The notes beneath the pieces are model-generated. The model was not told the origin of the DNA. It was given only the letters and a program-made list of their open reading frames with translations, and searched no databases. Positions 24,104 through 32,891 of a stretch of 64,000 nt of DNA are shown here, one piece after another (within the stretch, counting starts at the first letter, position 1; every line of letters starts with the position of its first letter). This stretch comes from Clostridiales bacterium (lineage in GTDB: Bacteria > Bacillota > Clostridia > Peptostreptococcales > Anaerovoracaceae), in contig JAAZCE010000039.1 of NCBI GenBank assembly GCA_012513435.1, forward strand, positions 1 to 64,000, written 5' to 3'. Position numbers and translations under genes: made by a program.

Positions 24104-25991
24104 TAAAATCTATCTCTCTCCTGTCGGGATCTGAGTGCTCCACCATTATTCTCACCGAATCCCCCAGCTTATAGTTTATCCTGCCCTCTTTATCCTCTAC
24201 GTGTTCAGCTCTAACCAGACCTTCAACTGTATTTTCAAGCTGGACGTAAATACCGTAATCCTTAACTCCGCTTACTATTCCGTCAAAAATTTCACCTATA
24301 TGATATGTCATATATTCGGCCTTCTTCATTTTCTCAACGTCTCGTTCAACATTAATGGCAAGACGTTCTGCTTCTGAGGACTGCTCTGCAGCGGCCGCCA
24401 CCCTTTTCTTAAAATGTTTGATGTTTTTGCCTGTAGTTCCTTCCTTAAGTATGGCCTTGATTATTCTGTGAATCATCAGATCAGGATATCGTCTAATAGG
24501 CGACGTGAAATGACAGTAGTATTTGAGCGCCAGCCCAAAATGCCCGTCACATGCCGTGCCGTAGTATGCCTTTTGCATGGCTCTTAGGGCGGCGTAATTC
24601 ACCACTCTCTCATTTGGCTTGCCCTGAACCTTTTCTATAACGGCACTTATAGCCTTGGGATGTACGCTGTCCGATATACCCTTGAGTACAATGCCCACGC
24701 CGCTTAGGAACAGCCTCAGCTCCCCTATTTTCTCCATATCAGGCTTTTCATGGACTCGGTAGATAAATGGTACCTCCAGCCAATAAAAATGCTCTGCGAC
24801 AGTTTCGTTGGCCAGAAGCATGAATTCCTCAATCATCTTGTTAGCGCTTCTGCGCTGTGTACATTCTATACTGACAGGCACCCCTTTTTCGTCCAGACAG
24901 ATATGAGCCTCATCCAAATCGAAGTCCAGGCTGCCCCGTTCCTTCCTTCTCTGCCGCAATGCCAATGCCAGTGCATCCATATCCTTAAGATTCTCCTTGA
25001 TATGTGCATACCGACCGGTCATAGCCTCGTCGTCGTTTTCCAGCAGATCGGAAACATCATCATATACCAGGCGTTCCTTTGATCGTATAACACTTTCGTA
25101 TATGCCATGGTCAACCACCACTCCCTCTGGTGTCACTTCCATAGTAACGGAGAGAGTAAGCCTGTCCTTTCCAGGGTTCAGACTGCATATGTCGTTGGAA
25201 AGAGCCTTCGGCAGCATTGGTATTACCTGATCCATGAGGTATACGCTAGTACCGCGCTTCAGCGCCTCTTTATCCAGCGGGCTGTCCTCCTGCACGTAAG
25301 CTGTTACATCCGCAATATGCACGCCCAATAAAAAGTTACCTTTTTCTGTTCTTTCTATGGAAACCGCATCGTCAAAGTCCTTTGAGTCAGCGCCATCTAT
25401 CGTAAAAACTATTTTGTCTGTAAGATCTTTTCGTCCTTTAAGATCCTCTATCTGTACTCCGCGATTCTTCATAGCCTTGGCCTGGGCATTTACCCGGCTT
25501 GGAAAGGTGTCTCTCATGCCGTAGCTTCTGGCGATGGCCATTATATCTCCGCCAGGCTGACCGCATCTGCTTATTATCTCCGTTATTCTGCCTTCAGCGC
25601 TATTATACTTATCCGGATATTTAGTAATTTTAACTACTACCTTGTCTCCCTTTTGGGCTCCCGAAAAATCCTTCTTCCGCACAAAAATATCTTCTGTCTG
25701 CCTTTTGCCTTCAGGCACGACAAAGCCGTATTTTTTGTTCTTTTCAAAGGTTCCTGTAACCTCAGCGGTCTTTCTTTCAAGTATTTTGGTTATTATTCCC
25801 TCCGGTGATCCTTTCCATAGGTATTCAGGAATAAGATCCACCTCTACCGTGTCACCGTTCATGGCATTACCCATGGACGACGACGAAATAAATATATCCC
25901 GTTCTGTTTCTTCGCAGGAAACAAAACCAAAGCCTTTTCTATGTTTTGATAATGTTCCCACTAGTGTCTTCCTTTTATTTTTTTTCGTCAT
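24084..25991 (-). CDS. rnr: Ribonuclease R
   Basis: 635 residues, at the short end for the family. An N-terminal cold-shock-like RNA-binding domain (GTLSKHRKGFGFVS) is followed by a second OB region (KKYGFVVPEG), the RNB catalytic core with SKDFDDAVSIE and the metal-binding aspartates, and a C-terminal S1 domain (GEIFDGIVSGVKDYGIYVQLENTVEGLV). It degrades structured RNA 3' to 5'. AAAGGAGAAAACCC precedes the ATG. The short C-terminal tail after S1 lacks the lysine-rich extension seen in many homologues. Confidence 0.94.
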   Translation of the reverse strand: MTKKNKRKTLVGTLSKHRKGFGFVSCEETERDIFISSSSMGNAMNGDTVEVDLIPEYLWKGSPEGIITKILERKTAEVTGTFEKNKKYGFVVPEGKRQTEDIFVRKKDFSGAQKGDKVVVKITKYPDKYNSAEGRITEIISRCGQPGGDIMAIARSYGMRDTFPSRVNAQAKAMKNRGVQIEDLKGRKDLTDKIVFTIDGADSKDFDDAVSIERTEKGNFLLGVHIADVTAYVQEDSPLDKEALKRGTSVYLMDQVIPMLPKALSNDICSLNPGKDRLTLSVTMEVTPEGVVVDHGIYESVIRSKERLVYDDVSDLLENDDEAMTGRYAHIKENLKDMDALALALRQRRKERGSLDFDLDEAHICLDEKGVPVSIECTQRRSANKMIEEFMLLANETVAEHFYWLEVPFIYRVHEKPDMEKIGELRLFLSGVGIVLKGISDSVHPKAISAVIEKVQGKPNERVVNYAALRAMQKAYYGTACDGHFGLALKYYCHFTSPIRRYPDLMIHRIIKAILKEGTTGKNIKHFKKRVAAAAEQSSEAERLAINVERDVEKMKKAEYMTYHIGEIFDGIVSGVKDYGIYVQLENTVEGLVRAEHVEDKEGRINYKLGDSVRIMVEHSDPDRREIDFIIAGRG

Positions 25992-26070
25992 GGGTTTTCT
26001 CCTTTTTTTCTATTCTACAATATAAAAGGTGGCATTGCCACCTTTTATCATTCTTGCTTATAGTGATTGG

Positions 26071-26340
26071 TCAATCATTTTGCGACTTGGCTGATGAATC
26101 TCTTGAGGTGTTTCTGCTTTCCCCTCCAGGAGTTGCATCCCTTGCCTTGTCTTCCAAATCGTCAACAGCATCATCTACATTCTCACTCATGTCTTCCATG
26201 GTTGAGTTACCTCTGTTGTCGGTCGTTTGCTCAGACTGGGTGCCCTGGTCGATTTTACCATTGTTATCTTCCCCGCAACCTGCAAAAGCTAAGAGAGACA
26301 CGCAAAGTATCATCACTATAAAAATTCCAAACTTTTTCAT
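26071..26340 (-). CDS. Small acidic lipoprotein
   Basis: I place the start at ATG 26340 (MKKFGIFIVMILCVSLLAFAGC), which gives a clean lipoprotein signal peptide with Cys22; the longer ORF at 26400 would spoil it. The mature ~68 residues are hydrophilic and acidic (NGKIDQGTQSEQTTDNRG...ENVDDAVDDLEDKARDATPGG), with a short YtxH/CsbD-like helical segment. Function unknown; a surface or stress-related role is possible. Confidence 0.7.
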   Translation of the reverse strand: MKKFGIFIVMILCVSLLAFAGCGEDNNGKIDQGTQSEQTTDNRGNSTMEDMSENVDDAVDDLEDKARDATPGGESRNTSRDSSAKSQND

Positions 26341-26449
26341 GACTTTTCTCCTCTCTTGGTTTCCTGTATAGTATCTGTAATTTTGTACAAAATATTTCAA
26401 AAGGAGAATGCCATTTTTTTCATTGTCAGCTTTCTACTATATAAGCCCG

Positions 26450-27106
26450 TCAGTTTTCGTCGTAAACCTTTAGTTTATCGCTCCAGGTCAGCTTACAGCC
26501 TGTAGCTTCATGAACCTCTGCTCTGGTGTAATCCGGATGAAGCTCAACGACAACTATACCATCATCAGTCACCTTCATTACTGCCATTTCTGTAATAATG
26601 GTGGTTACGCATTTTTCTGCCGTCAGAGGGAGAGCACACTTTTCTTTGATTTTATGATTTCCCTTCTGGGTATGAAGCATTACTATAATGGTCTCCGGAC
26701 ATCCTGCACAAAGATCCATTGCTCCGCCCATTCCCGCAACCTTTTTGCCGGGAACGATCCAGTTTGCCAGGTCTCCGTTTTCGGCCACCTCCATAGCGCC
26801 CAGGACCGTAGCTTTTACATGTCCGCCTCTTACAAGTCCAAAGCTTTCTGCTGTATCAAAAAACTTTGCTCTCGGCAAAGCTGTAACATATGTTCCGCCT
26901 GAGTTGATAATATCAACATCCAGGTTGGATTCAACTGCTACTTCATCAATTCCAGCAAAGCCGTTTTCCGAATGACACGTAACAACTACATCTTCAGGAA
27001 GATAATCAGCAACCATCGTGGGAAGACCTATTCCAAGGTTGATGAAATCGCCGTCATTAAATTCTTTTGCGCATCTCTTTGCAATTCTCGCTTTTAAATC
27101 TGCCAT
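26450..27106 (-). CDS. atoA: Butyryl-CoA:acetoacetate CoA-transferase, beta subunit
   Basis: 218 residues of the class I CoA-transferase beta subunit: NLGIGLPTMVADYL and HSENGFAGIDE, in which the Glu is the catalytic residue that forms the glutamyl-CoA intermediate, followed by GGAMDLCAGC. In lysine fermentation this enzyme moves CoA from butyryl-CoA to acetoacetate, giving butyrate and acetoacetyl-CoA. It overlaps the alpha subunit gene by 13 bases and is the last gene of the kdd operon. Substrate specificity is inferred from context. Confidence 0.9.
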   Translation of the reverse strand: MADLKARIAKRCAKEFNDGDFINLGIGLPTMVADYLPEDVVVTCHSENGFAGIDEVAVESNLDVDIINSGGTYVTALPRAKFFDTAESFGLVRGGHVKATVLGAMEVAENGDLANWIVPGKKVAGMGGAMDLCAGCPETIIVMLHTQKGNHKIKEKCALPLTAEKCVTTIITEMAVMKVTDDGIVVVELHPDYTRAEVHEATGCKLTWSDKLKVYDEN

Positions 27107-27819
27107 GGCTTTTCTCCTTCCACTATTGCGTCAACTATAACTCCTGCTACGGCGAAATAATCCGGATCTATTTCCCCGATTTCTACTAGTTTTTCAGGGG
27201 CTATAATGGTCTTTTCCGAGGCACCTGCCATTACATAGTTAAAATTCTTCGTAGCCTTAGAACAGTAATAGTTGCCGAACCTGTCTGCCACAGACGCTCT
27301 TATAAATGAATAATCTGCATGAAGAGGCTTCTCAAAGAGATACTTATTGCCATCTATTACCATAACGTCCTTTTTTCTGCCAAGTTCATCTAGCTCTGTT
27401 TCCATAGGTGTACCAACCCCTACAGGGGTAAGCACCCCGCCCAGCCCGTAAGCTGCAGCTCTTATTTTTTCTGCAAGAGTCCCCTGTGGAACCAGAGTGT
27501 ATTTCAGAGTGCCTTCTGCAAACTGTTCGTTAAGCTTAGGGTTAACTCCCAGATGGGATGCGATGATATGGTCTACCATGTGATTTTCCAGAAGCTTGCC
27601 TATGCCTCTTGCCGTTTTGGCTGCGAACTCTCCGGCAGGCTGACCCGCATCAAGCCCTCCGTCATTGCCTATTACGGTCAGATGTTTAACGCCTTTTCTC
27701 ACCAGCGCATCCATCAGCACCTCCGGTGAGCCTGTGGCCAGAAATCCACCCACCATTATGGTCATACCGTCCTGTACCCCTGCAACTGCCTCATCTGCAG
27801 TTATGATTTTATTAATCAT
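27094..27819 (-). CDS. atoD: Butyryl-CoA:acetoacetate CoA-transferase, alpha subunit
   Basis: 241 residues of the class I CoA-transferase alpha subunit, starting MINKIITADEAVAGVQDGMTIMVGGFLATGSPE. The glycine-rich GGFLATG loop and the TVIGNDGG and GGVLTPVGVGTPME segments are family features. It forms the active heteromer with the overlapping beta subunit. It lies 25 bases after kamE in the same operon, which ties it to lysine fermentation rather than to acetoacetate use in general. Confidence 0.9.
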   Translation of the reverse strand: MINKIITADEAVAGVQDGMTIMVGGFLATGSPEVLMDALVRKGVKHLTVIGNDGGLDAGQPAGEFAAKTARGIGKLLENHMVDHIIASHLGVNPKLNEQFAEGTLKYTLVPQGTLAEKIRAAAYGLGGVLTPVGVGTPMETELDELGRKKDVMVIDGNKYLFEKPLHADYSFIRASVADRFGNYYCSKATKNFNYVMAGASEKTIIAPEKLVEIGEIDPDYFAVAGVIVDAIVEGEKPWQI

Positions 27820-27844
27820 ATTTCCTATACCTTTCTATATAATA

Positions 27845-28615
27845 TTACCCTCTGCCTCTGTTAACGATTTCGGTAAGGACGAATGAAGCAACATGTTCTG
27901 CATAAGTGTGGGAACCGAAACCCGCATCATATCCAAGCTCCTGGGCCAGTTCATGAGATATTCTAGGACCGCCACAAACGAGGATGACTTGATCTCTCAA
28001 GCCTTCGGCCTCAAGAAGCTCAACCATGTTGGTCAAATTGTGGATGTGCACATCCTTCTGAGTTACGGTTTGAGATATGAGAATGGCATCCGCATTTACT
28101 TCCTTTGCCTTCTCTATGAGAACTTCGTTGGGAACCTGGCTTCCCATGTTGATAGCCTCAATGCCTTCATATCTTTCCAGGCCAAAGTGTCCATGGAAGC
28201 CCTTCATGTTCATGATAGCATCTATTCCTACTGTATGAGCGTCTGTTCCTGTTGATGCGCCTACAATAGTTACTTCCCTCTTGATATTGTCCTTGATGTA
28301 CTGTGCGCACTCAAGTCTGTCCATAATATCAATTTCTACCTTGGTTACCTTGATGGTAGTGTAATCAACTGTATGCTGACACTTGCCGTAAACTACGAAA
28401 AATGTGTACCCCGGTGCCATATCCTTGGAATATACCACGCTAGGTTCATCAAGCCCCATTTTCTTGGCCAGTATCTTGGCAGCTTCGCTTCCTTCCTCGC
28501 CAAAAGGAACAGGAAGTGTGAATGCTAATTCCATCATACCGTCATTTAACGTATCTCCGTAAGACTTTACCTTGGTCAAATCAACCTGTGCGATTGCTGT
28601 ATTGCATTCAGCCAT
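27845..28615 (-). CDS. kamE: Lysine 5,6-aminomutase, small (beta) subunit
   Basis: 256 residues with a B12-binding Rossmann domain in the C-terminal half: DAHTVG at residues 125-130 provides the histidine that replaces the dimethylbenzimidazole ligand of cobalamin, and downstream LISQTV and LVCGGPR lie where the nucleotide tail binds. The nearby NMKGFHGHFGLE lysine is a candidate for the PLP-binding lysine of this family. With KamD it shifts the terminal amino group of beta-lysine to give 3,5-diaminohexanoate. The ATG overlaps the kamD stop (TAATG). Confidence 0.93.
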   Translation of the reverse strand: MAECNTAIAQVDLTKVKSYGDTLNDGMMELAFTLPVPFGEEGSEAAKILAKKMGLDEPSVVYSKDMAPGYTFFVVYGKCQHTVDYTTIKVTKVEIDIMDRLECAQYIKDNIKREVTIVGASTGTDAHTVGIDAIMNMKGFHGHFGLERYEGIEAINMGSQVPNEVLIEKAKEVNADAILISQTVTQKDVHIHNLTNMVELLEAEGLRDQVILVCGGPRISHELAQELGYDAGFGSHTYAEHVASFVLTEIVNRGRG

Positions 28616-30171
28616 TATTTTGCACCCCCTATCATCAATGGAATAAATGGATTGAAGTATTCATCATCCTTCACGCATACGCCTCCAAGACCTTTCCCAC
28701 CATCTCTAGGTCTCTTCACGCCGCCGAATTTACCCTGCTCGATAGTTGAGAACAGTCCTTCTGCCTCAATTTCATGAAGCAATTCACTTGCCTTTTCCAA
28801 TACAAACTGAGCTCTCTGCTGGATAATACCGCCATCCTTGAATTCAACCTCTTCTCCCAGGTCTCTGGCATTGTTGAAAATATACTGAGCATTTTCAATA
28901 GAGAGGTATCTATCCTGCATATGAGGAGTATGGATAGCCTCCGTAAGCATTCCAAGAAGCTGCAGAGATTGACCCGACCATACGGCAATAAGGTTGAACA
29001 ACGCATCCTGTATATGACCCTTGAAAATGTTTCCTGTCATGAACTTTGTAGGAGGCATATACTTTAGAGGAGCCTTAGGGAATATTTCCCTCGCCATTAT
29101 AGCCTGTGAAAGCTCATAGAGGAATCCATTCTCTATATCTGGTTCCATTTCAAAAGCGTGTCCAAGACCCATCTGTTCTTCCTTTACATTGGCCAAAACG
29201 GCAAACTGTTCGTTTATAAACTGAGACGCCAGTACCGTATGGGCAGATTCAAATGCATCGTCAGTGGTAAGATAATTATCCTCACCCGAATTGAATATAA
29301 TGTTGCAGTATCCGATGATTACTCTTGAGAAGTACTGGTCTACGAGAGTTCTTTGCATATTTATATCACGGAAAAGAATACCGTAAAGAGCATCGTTCAG
29401 CATAACGTCAAGTCTTTCGATTGCTCCCATTGCAGCTATTTCAGGCATGCACATTCCCGAAGAATAGTTGCAAAGCCTTATGTATCTTCCTACCTCTTCG
29501 CCAACCTCGTCCAAAGCCTTTCTCATTATCTTAAAGTTTTCCTGAGTTGCATAGGTTCCGCCGAAGCCTTCAGTCGTAGGACCGTAAGGTACATAATCAA
29601 GCAAACTCTGTGCGGTAGTTCTGATAACGGCGATAATATCTGCGCCCTGTCTTGCCGCAGCCTGTGCCTGCACAACATCTTCGTATATGTTGCCCGTAGC
29701 TACGATAACATAAAGATAAGGCCTTCTACCCTCACCTATTGTTGCCAGATAATTGTCTCTTTTCTCAGTCTGTACCCTAATGGCCTTCAATGCTTCCATT
29801 ACAGTAGGCATAATCTTTTCTTCTGCCTCTTTTGCCGAAGCGAGAGGGAGCTTAGTAATATCAAGATTATCTGCTGCCATTTCTTCTGCTATTTCCTGAG
29901 GTGATTTGCCTGTCTGTATCATTGCATTACCCATCCAGTAAGCAACACCTCTAGGAAGTCCGCCTGCATCCTTAATTTGGTCTATGACTACGTTAGGCAG
30001 CGGTGTTTCAACATCATCCACGCCGTCTACGCCCAAAAGTCTCAGCACGGTCCTCTCTGTGCTGACAGTAGTATGTCTGTCAATGAAGTCCTGCATGGTC
30101 TGAGCAATCCTTCCTGCACAGGAGCGCGCACTGTCAATTATTTTAGGGTCTAAGTTCAGTTTGCTTTTCAT
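28615..30171 (-). CDS. kamD: Lysine 5,6-aminomutase, large (alpha) subunit
   Basis: 518 residues beginning MKSKLNLDPKIIDSARSCAGRIAQTMQDFIDRHTTVSTERTV, of the expected length and wording for KamD, the TIM-barrel subunit that binds PLP and adenosylcobalamin between itself and KamE. Recognisable segments include GRRPYLYVIVATGNIYEDV and NYSSGMCMPEIAAMGAIERLD. AAAGGAGAAAAAGG precedes the start. It is translationally coupled to kamE. Radical enzymes of this class inactivate themselves, which may explain the two accessory genes upstream. Confidence 0.94.
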   Translation of the reverse strand: MKSKLNLDPKIIDSARSCAGRIAQTMQDFIDRHTTVSTERTVLRLLGVDGVDDVETPLPNVVIDQIKDAGGLPRGVAYWMGNAMIQTGKSPQEIAEEMAADNLDITKLPLASAKEAEEKIMPTVMEALKAIRVQTEKRDNYLATIGEGRRPYLYVIVATGNIYEDVVQAQAAARQGADIIAVIRTTAQSLLDYVPYGPTTEGFGGTYATQENFKIMRKALDEVGEEVGRYIRLCNYSSGMCMPEIAAMGAIERLDVMLNDALYGILFRDINMQRTLVDQYFSRVIIGYCNIIFNSGEDNYLTTDDAFESAHTVLASQFINEQFAVLANVKEEQMGLGHAFEMEPDIENGFLYELSQAIMAREIFPKAPLKYMPPTKFMTGNIFKGHIQDALFNLIAVWSGQSLQLLGMLTEAIHTPHMQDRYLSIENAQYIFNNARDLGEEVEFKDGGIIQQRAQFVLEKASELLHEIEAEGLFSTIEQGKFGGVKRPRDGGKGLGGVCVKDDEYFNPFIPLMIGGAK

Positions 30172-30183
30172 CCTTTTTCTCCT

Positions 30184-31812
30184 TTACTCTATATAATACT
30201 TTGCTTTTTCTATAATGCATCTGTCGATACCCAACATTTTGGCTATATTGAGAGCGTCCTTGGGAATCTCCCTGTTGTTCTCAACCAAGGTCAAGCTATA
30301 ATCCATATACTTGCCGATTATATCTATCCTCTCTTTTCTGCTGGCATATCTTATTTCTTTGTCCAGCTTGTTAAAATCGGCTTTTGCCAACCCGGTCACC
30401 TGCACATTCTTAACATCCTCATCTGCAGTCACTGTCTCAAAATGAGTTGTAATCAGTGAAATATAGGGTCGTACCTTCAGGTAATCCACTATGCTCCTAG
30501 TCAGAGCCAGCCCCTCGACGGGATTTGTTCCGCTGGCGATTTCATCAATGAGCAGCAAGGATCTATGGCAGCTGTAATCGAGTATTTCCTTTAGTTCCTC
30601 CATCTCGCTGCCAAAACTGGATAAGCCTCTCTCTATAGATTGGCTGTCTCCTATAAGTATCTGCATATATCCGGATAAGCCAACCTTGGCCTTCCTACAC
30701 GGAACAAAGTACCCGTACTGGGCTAATATTGCTACCATGCCTGCCAGCTTCAAGGAAACCGTCTTTCCTCCCATGTTGGCTCCGGTTATACAGGTAACTC
30801 CGTCATTCAGAGATATGCTGACGGGGCAGTATTCCTTCCCCTTTTCCTTTAAAACAGCCTCTAGCTGAAGGTTTCTCCCATCTTCAAATTCCAGCACATG
30901 CTCCGAAACTATTTCAGGCATTACGCAGTTATTCTTAGCTGCATAAAGTGCTTTTGAAAGTGTTATGTCAAGCCTTCCGATTTTTTCACAATTTTCAAGG
31001 AGCACCTTCTCATATTCTGAAATTTGCTTTGATAATTCTTCCCTGACCTTAAGCTCTTCTTCCTCAATCTCCACCACAAGATTATTGCTCTTGGCTATCA
31101 GCACATCTGTCTCACGGACAGGTACCAGAGAAAATTTTACCGACATGTAATCCTCTTCCGACCTGTTAAGCTCGGAAATCTCTTCAATCATTTTTATTTT
31201 TTCAGCATCATTTTTTGAAACCACTATTTCAAACTTAGGGGTCAATACAACGCCGTATTTTTCTTTGACCTTGTCCTTTTGAGCCTTGTTACTTCTTCTT
31301 ATAGCTCTTTCCAGCTCTTTTTTTTCTTTCCTGAGTTCCTCCAGATTCTTGGAAAAGACATCATATATGTAAAATGTGTTGAGCCTATCCTTCCCAGGAT
31401 CAAGCACATCCAAGATGTCTGTAACATCCTCCGGCACGAAAACGTCAGGAAGGTCCATCTTTCCCCCAAGCCTCCGGACCTTATCCATCTGCAGCAACAA
31501 GCTCTTCAGTTCAAAGATTTCGACCACTGACAATACAGAGGTCCTGCTACGCTCTATTGTGAAGTTGTTATCCTTCACCATCATAAATATTTCCTGAAGT
31601 ATTCCTATATCCTTCGGGTTTTGTTCCGCTATATCCAGCATCCTACTGACTCTCATAAGTTCCTCTCTGAGAGCCTCCTCCTCCCCCGGAAAGAAAGGTT
31701 GCTGCCGCTTTATCTGTTTCACTGCAAAGGGAGTCAGCAAATTCATGGCTGAAACAACATAATCCAATCCAGTTTCTTTTCTTGTTTTAATATTCGCAAT
31801 TCTTTTTGCCAT
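30184..31812 (-). CDS. kamC: MutS-like ATPase of the lysine fermentation cluster (KamC)
   Basis: 542 residues with a MutS-type ABC ATPase at the C-terminal half: Walker A ITGANMGGKTVSLKLAG, signature region SSFGSEMEEL, Walker B LLLIDEIASGTNPVEG. The N-terminal half has the helical lever/clamp character of MutS2 with a coiled coil (LEELRKEKKELERAIRRSNKAQK), but no mismatch-recognition domain and no Smr nuclease. The same gene type lies in the kam cluster of Fusobacterium. A DNA-repair role is unlikely; assembly or reactivation of the neighbouring B12 aminomutase is a plausible inference. Confidence 0.82.
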   Translation of the reverse strand: MAKRIANIKTRKETGLDYVVSAMNLLTPFAVKQIKRQQPFFPGEEEALREELMRVSRMLDIAEQNPKDIGILQEIFMMVKDNNFTIERSRTSVLSVVEIFELKSLLLQMDKVRRLGGKMDLPDVFVPEDVTDILDVLDPGKDRLNTFYIYDVFSKNLEELRKEKKELERAIRRSNKAQKDKVKEKYGVVLTPKFEIVVSKNDAEKIKMIEEISELNRSEEDYMSVKFSLVPVRETDVLIAKSNNLVVEIEEEELKVREELSKQISEYEKVLLENCEKIGRLDITLSKALYAAKNNCVMPEIVSEHVLEFEDGRNLQLEAVLKEKGKEYCPVSISLNDGVTCITGANMGGKTVSLKLAGMVAILAQYGYFVPCRKAKVGLSGYMQILIGDSQSIERGLSSFGSEMEELKEILDYSCHRSLLLIDEIASGTNPVEGLALTRSIVDYLKVRPYISLITTHFETVTADEDVKNVQVTGLAKADFNKLDKEIRYASRKERIDIIGKYMDYSLTLVENNREIPKDALNIAKMLGIDRCIIEKAKYYIE

Positions 31813-31848
31813 TTTATCCTCCTTCCAGCTGTTAACAGATTCAAACCA

Positions 31849-32865
31849 CTATATCATCACGTCGATGACGGGAATATCAGGTATCGCTTCCTGTACACCC
31901 TTCAATAAATCAGTATGATCAAAGGCATATCCTCCGGGTGCTGACGGGTTCACCGTAATTGCTGCCACATCTATGTTCTCTAAAACCTCGACCTTCAATC
32001 CCTTTTTTCTCAGCTGCCCCCAAAGAGTGGAGCCTATGAATATTTTAGTCGGGTCCCTCAATATAAATATGACGTTCTTCAATTTTTTTGGATTGATATC
32101 CGCAACTACACTCTGAGTAAAGGCTCCGGGAACGTAGATGAAATCTGTAGTCTCATCGATTTCTCCGTCCAGAAACTTTCCGGCTCCCAAGCCTGTCTTT
32201 CTCTCCAAAACCCTTACGTCCTCACCACTGATTATCAAAAGCTGCTGATTTGCCAAATGCTCTTCTATGATTTTCCTTCCATCTCTATCCTCCATACAAG
32301 GAAGGCGATAGAGGCCGACGGTATGTGCCGTCTCCTCTATTACCTTCTTCATACTTCTAGATAATACCGCTCCCGTGGAAAGAATAATCGCGTCTGAGGT
32401 TCCCGGCGCCGCTATGGATTTTCGATCTATTGCTCCATCAATAAGCACCAGTTCCGCTCCCAATTCCAGCATTTCGCTACACATCTCCTTATGGCTGGCA
32501 TTTATGACCGGCCCTGCAATCTGAACATAACCACTGCTCGCTACCCTGCAAAGCATTATCTGCCCGATAGACGAACCATACCTAGTCATACGCAGTATCT
32601 CTAAGCCTGCATCGGCCAGCTCGTAGAGCTGTGTAGGCACCGATACGATGGTGCCTGTTTCCAGAAATACACGGGGTTTGTCTGTCCCTGTTACAAGGTC
32701 CGTACTTTCACCGTCTCTGCCCGTAGATGTTATTCCAAGGGTAAGGCCTTCATCCATTGCCTCTTCTATAAGGTAGTTGAGCGCCGTAGTCTTGCCGGCA
32801 TTCTTAGCCATGCCGACAATGGATATGGTTTTATACTTTTGTGAAAGGGTCTCAAGTAAATACAT
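31849..32865 (-). CDS. kamB: P-loop NTPase of the lysine fermentation cluster (KamB)
   Basis: I choose ATG 32865 (MYLLETLSQKYKTISIVG) because AGGAAG is eight bases upstream. The protein has a P-loop near the N-terminus (GMAKNAGKTTALNYLI) and a possible Walker B in AELVLIDGAIDR, without other known domains. It is regularly linked with kamA and the MutS-like gene in lysine-fermenting bacteria. The function is undetermined; NTP-dependent cofactor loading or removal of damaged B12 from KamDE would fit. Confidence 0.8.
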   Translation of the reverse strand: MYLLETLSQKYKTISIVGMAKNAGKTTALNYLIEEAMDEGLTLGITSTGRDGESTDLVTGTDKPRVFLETGTIVSVPTQLYELADAGLEILRMTRYGSSIGQIMLCRVASSGYVQIAGPVINASHKEMCSEMLELGAELVLIDGAIDRKSIAAPGTSDAIILSTGAVLSRSMKKVIEETAHTVGLYRLPCMEDRDGRKIIEEHLANQQLLIISGEDVRVLERKTGLGAGKFLDGEIDETTDFIYVPGAFTQSVVADINPKKLKNVIFILRDPTKIFIGSTLWGQLRKKGLKVEVLENIDVAAITVNPSAPGGYAFDHTDLLKGVQEAIPDIPVIDVMI

Positions 32866-32891
32866 GTGCATCTCTTCCTGTCTCTATATTC

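Noticed and set aside
29353-29904. 183-residue plus-strand ORF inside kamD
   Set aside because: Antisense shadow of a well-identified enzyme gene.
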